Part shown: piece by piece, positions 13,894 through 19,879 of the stretch
Layout: each line of letters begins with the position of its first letter
Numbering within the stretch: position 1 is the first letter of the stretch
Assembly: GCA_900762015.1 (NCBI GenBank)
Contig: CAAFEX010000108.1
Span: 1 to 19,879, forward strand
From: an uncultured Collinsella sp.
GTDB taxonomy: Bacteria > Actinomycetota > Coriobacteriia > Coriobacteriales > Coriobacteriaceae
DNA: 19,879 nucleotides
Direction: 5' to 3'
Position numbers and translations under genes: made by a program
Notes under the pieces: model-generated
Told to the model about the DNA's origin: nothing
What the model saw: only the letters and a program-made list of their open reading frames with translations
Database searches by the model: none

Positions 13894-14005
13894 GTATCCT
13901 CCCATAACGGTTGAATGATAGTTATCCATACAGTTCGTTATTCTAGCAGCTCGTCTCATTTGGGCTATACAGATAAGGCATTGGCGGGATGGTTTTTCAA
14001 ACGAA

Positions 14006-14037
14006 AAGCGCCCGCGGCCAAATGGTCGCGGGCGCTT
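14006..14037 (-). terminator. Intrinsic terminator of the PTS EIIA gene
   Basis: AAGCGCCCGCGGCC (14006-14019) pairs with GGTCGCGGGCGCTT (14024-14037), a 14-bp stem with one G·U pair and the loop AAAT. On the - strand TTTTCGTTTG follows. It lies 37 bases after the EIIA stop codon. Confidence 0.9.
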
Positions 14038-14074
14038 GACGAGGTGCCTTTTGGCTGTGTGGCGCGGGGCCTGG

Positions 14075-14638
14075 CTACTTGGTCTTGGCTACCAGCAGCG
14101 GGTCGCCAAGCTTGACGAGCGGGTTGCCGCCGATAAGCGTTCCAGACTCGCCGACATGGTCGATGCTCTTAAGACGATCGAGCTCGGAGACGATGACGGT
14201 CACGATGTCCTCGTGACCAGCGGCCTTAATGGCCTCGCGGTCGAAGCTGATGAGCGGCTGGCCTGCCTTGACCACATCGCCCATCTCGACAAAGCGGGCA
14301 AAACCCTTGCCGTTCATTTCCACGGTGCCCAGGCCGACATGGATGAACACGCGCAGGCCGTCCTCGGTAATCATGCCGATGGAGTGGTTGGTGACAGTGG
14401 TGGCACCGATGCGGCCGTTGGCGGGCGCATAGATGGTGCCGGTAATGGGCTCGATGCCATAGCCCTGGCCAAGCATGCCCGAGGCGATCGTCTCGTCGGG
14501 AACCTCGTCCAGGTTGACGAGCACGCCGTTGACGGGGGCATAGATGACGCCTTCGCGGGTGGCGAAGCTTGCTGCGGGCGGAACGGACGCCTCGCCGGTC
14601 GAGGTGAAGGTGGACTTAAGCGAATCGAGCAGACCCAT
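14075..14638 (-). CDS. crr: PTS glucose-type EIIA protein (IIA-Glc/Crr-like), stand-alone
   Basis: This soluble phosphocarrier passes phosphate from HPr to a sugar-specific EIIB and may have regulatory roles. The 187 residues contain the PTS_EIIA_1 pattern: IYAPVNGVLVNLDEVPDETI (32-51), GYGIEPITGTIYAPANG, NHSIGMITEDG with H85, and VFIHVGLGTVEMNG with H100, the expected phosphorylated histidine of the HVGLGTV motif. A GDPLL stretch ends the protein. ATG at 14638 has GGAGG 5-6 bases upstream and starts MGLLDSLKSTF; the longer reading to 14722 has no ribosome binding site. No EIIB/EIIC lies nearby, so it must serve a permease encoded elsewhere. Confidence 0.93.
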   Translation of the reverse strand: MGLLDSLKSTFTSTGEASVPPAASFATREGVIYAPVNGVLVNLDEVPDETIASGMLGQGYGIEPITGTIYAPANGRIGATTVTNHSIGMITEDGLRVFIHVGLGTVEMNGKGFARFVEMGDVVKAGQPLISFDREAIKAAGHEDIVTVIVSELDRLKSIDHVGESGTLIGGNPLVKLGDPLLVAKTK

Positions 14639-14882
14639 AGTTGCCTCCAACTTAAATAGGCGCATATCGCGCGTTTGGTTTGCCGGAAACGTTTCATATC
14701 TGTTTCGCGGCTTGGTCAACACCCCCTATTCTACGCTGCTCAGCGATACCTCTGAGCTGGGATTATGTGATATATCAGTTGAAGGGAAACTTATTGCTGG
14801 CGCGTTTCTGCGTCACGGGTTCAAGTGGGGTACGCTTGAAGGCGAAAAACAATGGCGCTTAATTTGCGCGAAGGGAGCACAT
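14639..14882. promoter_or_regulatory. Divergent regulatory region between crr and the hydrolase gene
   Basis: These 244 bases hold the perfect 10-bp palindrome GAAACGTTTC (14686-14695), which resembles LacI/GalR-family operator cores. On the - strand a -35-like TTGACC (14714-14719) precedes it. A second inverted repeat, GCTCAG (14738-14743) with CTGAGC (14752-14757), lies mid-region. For the + gene, AAGGGAG (14871-14877) is the ribosome binding site. No convincing -10 element was identified for either gene. Confidence 0.4.
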
Positions 14883-15782
14883 ATGATTGTCGAGAACCAT
14901 GCGCTGTGGGGCGAGGAGCCGACCGAGGAATATCCGGCGACGTTTACGTATTTGGGTGCCGAACCGCTGCCCGATAAACCGAATGGCCGCCGCCCTGCCG
15001 TGATTATCTGCGGCGGAGGTGCGTTTACGCATATCGCTCCGCATGAGCAGGATCCCGTGGCGTTTGCGTTTTTGGATCACGGTTACCAGGCCTTTGTGCT
15101 CAACTATGTCACAAGTTCTACGGGTGACGTGAGCTTTCCGCACCCCCAGGCAGATCTTGCCAAGATGGTCGCCACGGTGCGTGCGAATGCCGACGAGTGG
15201 CATGTCGATCCCAAGCGCGTGTGCGTCGTGGGCTTTTCTGCTGGCGGCATGATTTGCGCCTCGCTGGCAACGCAGTGGAAGACCGGCCCCTTCGCGGCAC
15301 TTGCCGGGGCGCGTCCGGACGACATTTGTCCCGACGCCGTGGTGCTGGGCTATCCGTTGCTCGACCTTGCCTATGTGCGCGATATGCAGACGCGTGACCC
15401 GCGCATCGACCTGCGCGTGCCCAAGACGGGTGGCAAGACAGGGCGCGATTTGCTCAACGACTATCTGTCGATGGTGACGGGCGGCGAGGCGACCGATGAG
15501 CACCTGACCGACATTTGCCCTACCACGCATGTTTCGCGCCAGATGCCGCCGACCTTTGTGTGGGGCGTGTCCGACGACAAGACAGCGCCGATCGCACAGG
15601 TCTATCCGTTTGCGCAGCGCATGGCCGAGGAGGGCGTCGCTTGCGAGATGCACGTCTTTGACCAGGGCGGTCACGGCCTTTCGCTCGGCAACGCCAACAC
15701 CGCGGTCGACAACGAGGACAAGCAGGTGGCAGTCCGTCCTTGGATCCGCCTGGCCTTCCGCTTCCTGGAGCGCCATCTGTAA
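14883..15782 (+). CDS. Alpha/beta-hydrolase, acetyl-(xylan) esterase-like
   Basis: This is a predicted cytoplasmic serine esterase of 299 residues, similar in layout to BD-FAE/acetyl-esterase (Aes-like) proteins that remove small acyl groups from sugars. The oxyanion region is IICGGGAFTH (41-50). The nucleophile elbow is GFSAGG (117-122, Ser119). The acid is probably Asp231 or Asp232 in WGVSDDKTAP, and the catalytic His is H264 in FDQGGHGLSLG. PHPQADLAKMVATVRANADEW before the elbow is typical of this family. Upstream frame continuation has no start; ATG at 14883 follows AAGGGAG at 5 bases. It is divergent from the PTS EIIA gene, which fits a carbohydrate-related role, but the substrate is unknown. 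Confidence 0.88.
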   Translation: MIVENHALWGEEPTEEYPATFTYLGAEPLPDKPNGRRPAVIICGGGAFTHIAPHEQDPVAFAFLDHGYQAFVLNYVTSSTGDVSFPHPQADLAKMVATVRANADEWHVDPKRVCVVGFSAGGMICASLATQWKTGPFAALAGARPDDICPDAVVLGYPLLDLAYVRDMQTRDPRIDLRVPKTGGKTGRDLLNDYLSMVTGGEATDEHLTDICPTTHVSRQMPPTFVWGVSDDKTAPIAQVYPFAQRMAEEGVACEMHVFDQGGHGLSLGNANTAVDNEDKQVAVRPWIRLAFRFLERHL

Positions 15783-15812
15783 GAGGACGGGCATCCCAGC
15801 CCTTCAATAACT

Positions 15813-15885
15813 TGCGGTGAAATAGTTCCGATCTGGGGCATCAACCAGCCCATCCAGGAACTATTCCACCGCAACTTTGTTTTTG
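15813..15885 (+). terminator. Long hairpin terminator of the hydrolase gene
   Basis: TTGCGGTGAAATAGTTCC (15813-15830) pairs with GGAACTATTCCACCGCAA (15858-15875), an 18-bp stem with one mismatch. The 27-base loop contains a smaller GGGC/GCCC stem. CTTTGTTTTTG follows, giving a U-rich tail. It starts 30 bases after the hydrolase stop. Its length and elaborate loop are unusual for a plain terminator. Confidence 0.75.
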
Positions 15886-15897
15886 ATGTCCCGTCCG

Positions 15898-16067
15898 GAA
15901 ACTGCACCCCAGTCTCGCCCTTCAAGGTGGGGCACGGTTTCCCATAGGGCCTCGATTTGGAAACCACATCCCGTTTCGAGCTCAAATTCTGGGTCGCAGT
16001 TTCCCCGAGGGGCCCCGTTGGGAAACTGCGACCCGTTTCGAGCGGGAATAACGGGACACGCTTTCCG
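15898..16067. repeat. Array of three 46-nt palindromic repeats
   Basis: Units at 15898-15943, 15960-16005 and 16022-16067 are each exactly 46 nt and are separated by 16-nt spacers (62-nt period). Each starts GGAAAC and ends TTTCC. The outer arms are inverted (for example GGAAACTGCGACCC of unit 3 against GGGTCGCAGTTTCC of unit 2), and the middle often reads GTTTCGAG. The spacer 16006-16021 contains GGGGCCCC, so neighbouring arms can also pair across spacers. A trailing GTTTCC (16079-16084) reaches the GntR stop codon. The same family recurs at 19630-19736. This is a REP-like intergenic element; no coding capacity is seen. Confidence 0.88.
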
Positions 16068-16082
16068 CAAGGGCATCGTTTC

Positions 16083-16733
16083 CTACCAAACGGTGAACTG
16101 GGCGTTTTCTGTGTTCCAATGGACATCGCGAACGTAGTCGCGCACGCCCGTCGCATCTCGTGCTTCGAACAACTCAAGAATATGAGCATGTTCGTTGTTG
16201 GCTTTATTGAGCAGCTTACACGCCGTCTCCTGGTCAACAGTCTCGTAATCGCGCTTGATAAAGCAACGCTCGAGCTGTGAAATCATGTCGCGCAGACGAT
16301 CGTTGCCACAGCGGTTGAAGTACGTAAGGTGAAAGTCTCGCTGAATGTCGTCATACTTACGGATGAGACCGCCTTGGATCGCGAGGTCCATGGAGCCGAC
16401 GAGAAATTTCAGCTGCGTAATATCGTCGTCAGTTAGATTCGGACAGGCGAGATATGCGGCCTGCCCGTCGAGCGGCCCCATAATCTCAAAGACTTCAACG
16501 GCGTTTTGCTGATCGAACCCACGGACGCGGAATCCGCGGCGGGGGAGATTGTCCAGGTAGCCGTCGCTTGCCAGCTGGATGAGCGCTTCGCGGACCGGTG
16601 TGCGCGACACGCCCATGGCATCGCAGATCGCCTGCTCGCTCAGCCGGTCGCCGGCCGAAAGCTCGCCGGCGTCAATACGGCTCGAAATATAGTCGTATAC
16701 GTGGTCCTTCAGGGGCCTTCTGAGCGTTTCCAT
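16083..16733 (-). CDS. GntR-family transcriptional regulator, FadR/FCD subfamily
   Basis: This is a 216-residue ligand-responsive DNA-binding protein. The N-terminal winged helix (about 5-72) has the GntR signature: GDRLSEQAICDAMGVSRTPVREALIQLASDGYL then RRGFRV. The C-terminal all-helical FCD domain has likely metal/ligand residues in DDIQRDFH (D129, H135), NEHAH (H182, H184) and VHWN (H205). ATG at 16733 is preceded by AAGGA at 11 bases. It is divergent from the DDAH-like gene over a 255-base A/T-rich region, so it most likely controls that gene and the antiporter, and perhaps itself. A repeat array abuts its 3' end with no ordinary terminator. Confidence 0.92.
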   Translation of the reverse strand: METLRRPLKDHVYDYISSRIDAGELSAGDRLSEQAICDAMGVSRTPVREALIQLASDGYLDNLPRRGFRVRGFDQQNAVEVFEIMGPLDGQAAYLACPNLTDDDITQLKFLVGSMDLAIQGGLIRKYDDIQRDFHLTYFNRCGNDRLRDMISQLERCFIKRDYETVDQETACKLLNKANNEHAHILELFEARDATGVRDYVRDVHWNTENAQFTVW

Positions 16734-16988
16734 GAGCCTATGTTCCTTAACGGTATATTTCTAAAAGCAAATACGTTTCACTTGAATAGCTCAGTTGAAT
16801 TATAGAACGACCAGCTAAATCATGCTACTTTGCGCCGATACGTAAGAATACGCTTACCGAAGAATATCTACCGTTCAGGATTATATACAATATACAAAAC
16901 AGGAAAACCGCCCTAAGATAAAGCCATCGAAAGGAAGGCGGGCGCGAAGAAGTCCCGCTCTCTGCTAAGAGATCCAAGGAGGATCATC
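16734..16988. promoter_or_regulatory. Divergent promoter/operator region of gntR and the DDAH-like gene
   Basis: This region is distinctly A/T-rich compared with its surroundings. On the - strand a perfect TATAAT -10 (16799-16804 on +) lies about 65 bases before gntR; its -35 is poor. Tandem TATACAA-TATACAA (16884-16897) and the short inverted repeat GTAAG/CTTAC (16842-16846, 16853-16857) are candidate GntR sites. The DDAH gene has the strong ribosome binding site AAGGAGG (16976-16982). The exact + promoter was not resolved. Confidence 0.5.
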
Positions 16989-17765
16989 ATGACCAAGTTC
17001 AGCCACGTCATCATCCGCCGCCCCGGCAAGTCCCTGAGCAATGGCATCACGAGTGCCCCCGAGCTTGGCCAGCCCATCTACGAGCGCGCCATCGAGGAGC
17101 ACTACGATTACGAGCATGCGCTCGAGCAGTGCGGCGTTGACGTGTCGGTGCTGCCGGCACTCGAGCAGTATCCCGACAGCTGCTTCGTCGAAGATCCGGC
17201 CGTTATCACTCGCTGCGGCGCCATCATTACCAACCCCGGCGCCGATAGCCGCAACGGCGAGAAGGACGAGATCGAGCCGGCCGTCCGTCGCTTCTTTGAC
17301 GACGAGCATGTCAAGCACATCGTTTCTCCGGGCACGCTCGACGGCGGCGATGTCATGATGGTCGGTGACCATTTCTACGTCGGTCGCTCCGCTCGTACCA
17401 ACGAAGAGGGCATCCGCCAGTTCTGTGAGATTCTCGAGGGCTGGGGCCTCGAGGGTTCTGAGGTTCCGCTGGAGGAGGTCCTGCACCTCAAGACGGGCGT
17501 CAACTACATCGAGGACAACAACATGCTCGTCTCTGGTGAGTTCATCGATAAGCCCGACTTTGCCCAGTACAACAAGATCGTCGTGCCCGAGGACGAGGCG
17601 TACGGCGCCAACTGCATCTGGGTCAACGGTACGGTCATCGTTGCCGAGGGCTATCCGACTGTGCTCAAGGCCGTGCAGGATCTGGGCTACAAGACGCTCG
17701 TCGTTGACACCTCCGAGTATCGCAAGGTCGACGGCGGCCTTTCTTGCCTGTCGCTGCGCTTCTAA
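16989..17765 (+). CDS. ddaH: Dimethylarginine dimethylaminohydrolase (DDAH)-like enzyme
   Basis: DDAH hydrolyses N-omega-methylated arginines to citrulline and methylamine or dimethylamine. The 258-residue length fits DDAH (about 255-285) rather than arginine deiminase (about 410). Amidinotransferase-fold motifs are present: N-terminal FSHVIIRRPGKS, YPDSCFVEDPAVI (61-73, with E68-D69), PGTLDGGDV (114-122), the catalytic His in LHLKTGVNYIE (H166) and the catalytic Cys in DGGLSCLSLRF (C253). All catalytic residues seem intact. AAGGAGG lies 6 bases before ATG. A hairpin separates it from the antiporter gene 109 bases downstream, and a GntR gene is divergent. Close homologues may act on other guanidino compounds, so substrate specificity is less sure than the fold. 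Confidence 0.9.
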   Translation: MTKFSHVIIRRPGKSLSNGITSAPELGQPIYERAIEEHYDYEHALEQCGVDVSVLPALEQYPDSCFVEDPAVITRCGAIITNPGADSRNGEKDEIEPAVRRFFDDEHVKHIVSPGTLDGGDVMMVGDHFYVGRSARTNEEGIRQFCEILEGWGLEGSEVPLEEVLHLKTGVNYIEDNNMLVSGEFIDKPDFAQYNKIVVPEDEAYGANCIWVNGTVIVAEGYPTVLKAVQDLGYKTLVVDTSEYRKVDGGLSCLSLRF

Positions 17766-17800
17766 CGCGATAGCTGTAACAGTCTGATGATCGCTTGACC

Positions 17801-17840
17801 GATGGCCCGGCACCCGATTCGGGACGTCCGGGCCATCTTT
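17801..17840 (+). terminator. Hairpin between the DDAH-like gene and the antiporter gene
   Basis: GATGGCCCGG (17801-17810) pairs perfectly with CCGGGCCATC (17828-17837). Inside the loop CCCG-ATT-CGGG forms a second stem. TTTCGTTCG follows. It looks like a moderately efficient terminator or attenuator, so the antiporter may be expressed by read-through or its own promoter. Confidence 0.72.
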
Positions 17841-17874
17841 CGTTCGATCACATGATGAAGGGGGTGCACATACA

Positions 17875-19338
17875 ATGGCCTCTAAAGCTCAAAATGAAGA
17901 GATTATCGACCCTAATGGCCTCGATCTCTTTCGTCTGACCATGATGGTCATTACCGCCAGTATTTGTGGCGGCATCTTTTCGCTTGCCGGCGATATGGCA
18001 GCAGGTGGGGCAAATACCGGTGCGGTTATCGTCTCGTGGGGAATTTGCTTTATTGGCGTCTTTGCGCTGATGATGGTGTTCAACGGTTTGTCTCAGGCCC
18101 GTCCCGACCTGACCGGCGGCATCTATGCATACGCTGCGGCCGGTTTTGGCGATTACATTGGATTCAACTCCGCTTGGGGCTACTGGATCAGCGCATGTCT
18201 TTCCAACGTGAGCTTTGCGCTCTTGCTGTTTAGCGCGCTGGGCTATTTCTTCCCTGCGTTTGGCGCGGGTAACAACCTGCTTTCTATCGTTTGCGCCAGC
18301 GTGTTTTTGTGGTTCCTTACCGCCCTTGTGCTTCGTGGCGTTAAGGAGGCTGCGGGCATTAACACGATCGTCACGTTGGCGAAGCTGGTGCCGCTGGGGC
18401 TCTTTGTGCTGAGTATCGTGCTCCTGGGTAAGTTCAACGTCGATATCTTTATGGACAACTTCTGGGGAGAGCCGGCTGGTCCTGGCTTTGGCGAGCAGGT
18501 TGTCTCGACCATGATCGCCCTTGTCTGGGTCTTCACGGGCATCGAGGGCGCTGTCGTTATCTCGGGCCGTGCAAAGTACGTGCGTGACGTCGGCCGCTCG
18601 ACGGCGCTCGGATTTGCGGCTGTATTCACGCTGTATCTGATCATCTCGATGCTGTCGCTCGGCATTATGCCGCGCGAGGAGATGGCACAGCTTGCAACGC
18701 CCTCCATGGCGGGAATTCTCGAGTGCGCAATCGGTCCGGTTGGTGCTGCCATCGTAAACCTTGGCGTTATCCTTTCGTTGGTCGGCGCGCTGCTGGGCTA
18801 TGTCATCATTGCGTCCGAGACGCCGTTCGAGGCGGCGCGCCAGGGATCCTTCCCTCTGGCGTTTGCCAAGACGAACAAGCACGACGCCCCGGTGGTAACG
18901 GTTCTCGTGAGCTCCGGCATCACGCAGCTCTTCTTGATCGTGTCGTATGTGGCGGCGAGCACCTACCAGTTCTTCTATAGCTGCGCGGTCAACACGATTC
19001 TGGTTCCGTATGTCTGCTCGGCTGCCTATTACATGGTGATTGGCTGGAAGAACGAGCATCTGGACGGGCCGCATGCGCCCAGCGTCGGCAAAGCCCGCTT
19101 CTTCGGTACGCTCGGCTTCATCTACACATTGTTCCTGGTGTGGTCGACGGGTCTTCAGGGCGTTATGATCACGACGATTCTTTTTGCTCCGGCCATTCCC
19201 GTTTATATGCTGGGCGAGCGAGGCCGCGGTAAACCGGTGCTTCCGCATCTGCACGACAAGCTGATCGCAGCGGTGGTCATTGTCGTGGCAATCATTTCGC
19301 TGTATCTGCACTTTGCCGGCATTGCGCCGATAGTCTAA
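17875..19338 (+). CDS. APC-superfamily basic amino acid antiporter (ArcD-like arginine:ornithine type)
   Basis: This is a 487-residue membrane transporter with about 12 hydrophobic spans. The unwound TM1 motif SICGGIFS (29-36) is followed by LTGGIYAYAAAGFGDYIGF (79-97). In TM6, FTGIEGAVVISGRAK (220-234) then VRDVGRSTALGF is characteristic of the basic amino acid/polyamine antiporter group that includes ArcD. Further on come SETPFEAARQGSFP and a C-terminal hydrophobic helix. Such proteins exchange arginine for ornithine, citrulline or related amines. Beside a DDAH-like enzyme it may import methylarginine or arginine and export citrulline; that is inference. AAGGGGG (17858-17864) lies 10 bases before ATG. 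A strong terminator follows about 115 bases after the stop. Confidence 0.9.
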   Translation: MASKAQNEEIIDPNGLDLFRLTMMVITASICGGIFSLAGDMAAGGANTGAVIVSWGICFIGVFALMMVFNGLSQARPDLTGGIYAYAAAGFGDYIGFNSAWGYWISACLSNVSFALLLFSALGYFFPAFGAGNNLLSIVCASVFLWFLTALVLRGVKEAAGINTIVTLAKLVPLGLFVLSIVLLGKFNVDIFMDNFWGEPAGPGFGEQVVSTMIALVWVFTGIEGAVVISGRAKYVRDVGRSTALGFAAVFTLYLIISMLSLGIMPREEMAQLATPSMAGILECAIGPVGAAIVNLGVILSLVGALLGYVIIASETPFEAARQGSFPLAFAKTNKHDAPVVTVLVSSGITQLFLIVSYVAASTYQFFYSCAVNTILVPYVCSAAYYMVIGWKNEHLDGPHAPSVGKARFFGTLGFIYTLFLVWSTGLQGVMITTILFAPAIPVYMLGERGRGKPVLPHLHDKLIAAVVIVVAIISLYLHFAGIAPIV

Positions 19339-19451
19339 GACTGCGGCAGGCTTCATCGCTTGGTAAGCCGACGGAGGCATCGCGTGCCGGTGCCGTCCGG
19401 TAATCCATAACTGACGTGGGCCTCTGTAACGTGCCTTTGTGAGCGCCCACC

Positions 19452-19491
19452 AAGCCCGCGCAGGTGACATTTGTTGCCAGCGCGGGCTTTT
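19452..19491 (+). terminator. Intrinsic terminator of the antiporter gene
   Basis: AAGCCCGCGC (19452-19461) pairs perfectly with GCGCGGGCTT (19480-19489), with an 18-base loop and a TTTT run ending at 19491. Confidence 0.88.
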
Positions 19492-19509
19492 GCTGTTGCG
19501 GCGAAATGC

Positions 19510-19560
19510 TGCCGGCAGCTGGGGACGTTCCTATTGTGCCGGCACCCTGGGACACTCCTT
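19510..19560. repeat. Tandem 27-bp repeat with self-palindromic TGCCGGCA
   Basis: TGCCGGCA occurs at 19510-19517 and 19537-19544. Each copy is followed by a similar tail, CTGGGGAC-n2-TCCT in the first and CTGGGAC-n2-TCCT in the second. The copies are direct and diverged. The GGGAC core recalls the loops of the hairpin repeats elsewhere in the window, but the flanks differ. Confidence 0.55.
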
Positions 19561-19629
19561 GGATGTTCCGCATGCGACGGAGGGAACGGATCATTTTGTC
19601 GAGGGGCGGGCGGCTGTTTTGGTCCTCGG

Positions 19630-19736
19630 GGAAACCGCGTCCCGTTTCGAGAGCAGATTCCGGGCCGCAGTTTCCCCGAGGGCCCCATTGGGAAATTGCA
19701 TCCCAGTCTGAGCGTCGATTCCGGGCTGCAGTTTCC
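19630..19736. repeat. Two more 46-nt palindromic repeats
   Basis: Units at 19630-19675 and 19691-19736 are each 46 nt with a 15-nt spacer (CCGAGGGCCCCATTG), in the same layout as 15898-16067. Both start GGAAA and end GCAGTTTCC, and unit 1 keeps the central CCCGTTTCGAG. Spacer 19676-19690 is close to spacer 16006-16021, so a unit-spacer-unit pair seems to be the copied module. Confidence 0.87.
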
Positions 19737-19860
19737 GCTGTTAGCGCCGGGCGATTTTAGCCGCTAATAGTCAAACGATTTTGACCAATCCCGGTCACCG
19801 AATAATGGCCACCGTGCCTCCCCGCCGCCACTACGCTGGTGGTGCCAACACGCCGGCGTT

Positions 19861-19879
19861 AGGAGGACCATTGAGGTGA
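19861..19879 (+). CDS. Probable start of the next gene (only its first codon is inside)
   Basis: A canonical AGGAGG (19861-19866) lies 9 bases before GTG (19876-19878). TTG at 19871 would meet a stop after one codon, so GTG is the better start. The product cannot be inferred from one codon. Confidence 0.45.

Larger units (their letters stand above)
19339..19879 (+). other. Long non-coding stretch with terminator, two repeat types and the next gene's leader
   Basis: No credible gene was found in these 541 bases; short open frames here cross repeats and lack ribosome binding sites. It contains the antiporter terminator (19452-19491), a tandem TGCCGGCA repeat (19510-19560), two 46-nt palindromic repeats (19630-19736) and a TTAGCG/CGCTAA inverted repeat (about 19743-19766). 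It ends in a probable translation start. Confidence 0.7.

Noticed and set aside
13894..13959. Longer AsnRS N-terminus starting at 13905, 13929 or 13959
   Set aside because: None has a ribosome binding site, and the extra residues have no counterpart in AsnRS of usual length.
13894..14005. T-box or amino-acid leader before asnS
   Set aside because: The upstream stretch is only about 110 bases to the crr terminator, and no T-box sequence, specifier stem or antiterminator could be recognised.
15898..16067. CRISPR array
   Set aside because: The repeats are themselves diverged palindromes, the spacers are similar to each other rather than unique, the spacers are only 15-16 nt, and no cas gene is present.
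17848..19470. 540-codon open frame on the - strand opposite the antiporter
   Set aside because: The + frame gives a clear APC transporter; the - frame product is a low-complexity, charged sequence without hydrophobic or domain pattern.
19353..19767. Small genes in the right-hand intergenic stretch
   Set aside because: The open frames there run through repeats and the terminator, overlap one another on both strands, and lack ribosome binding sites.

Overview
The window looks like a high-GC Coriobacteriia chromosome, most likely Collinsella or a close relative. This rests on gene content, the C/G-ending codon bias, the rpmG–tRNA-Trp–secE–nusG–rplK–rplA order, and a LAXTG-type cell-wall anchor typical of actinobacterial class E sortases. 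The genus call is inference, not a database result.

Region 1 (1-2544, + strand) is housekeeping. It holds the last 16 codons of rpmG (L33), tRNA-Trp(CCA), secE, nusG, rplK (L11) and rplA (L1), closed by a strong terminator. The two ribosomal-protein genes have structured leaders.

Region 2 (2545-8391, - strand) is accessory. A translationally coupled two-gene operon encodes a ParB-like/BMP(PnrA)-like fusion protein without a signal peptide, followed by a small calcineurin-like phosphoesterase. It is bracketed by 27-nt inverted repeats that match at 26 of 27 positions. Upstream lie an MscS-type channel and a secreted, wall-anchored 5'-nucleotidase. Hairpins whose loops share CTGTCCC (or its complement GGGACAG) close several of these genes.

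Region 3 (8390-12230, - strand) is a three-gene ABC importer of the ABC_sub_bind/TrpX type (lipoprotein, permease, ATPase). A WYL-domain regulator lies just upstream of it.

Region 4 (12406-15885) contains asnS (asparaginyl-tRNA synthetase), a stand-alone glucose-type PTS EIIA protein (crr-like), and a divergent alpha/beta-hydrolase (acetyl-esterase-like).

Region 5 (15898-19879) begins with an array of 46-nt palindromic repeats abutting a FadR-type GntR regulator. This gene is divergent from a dimethylarginine dimethylaminohydrolase (DDAH)-like gene and an ArcD-like APC antiporter, suggesting a methylarginine/arginine uptake and hydrolysis module. The last 540 bases are non-coding, with a terminator, two further repeat types and the ribosome binding site of the next gene at the right edge.

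The most unusual items are the ParB–BMP/phosphoesterase operon between inverted repeats, the 46-nt palindrome family, the hairpin family with a conserved loop and varying stems, and the GntR–DDAH–antiporter cassette. No transposase, integrase, CRISPR or cas gene was seen.
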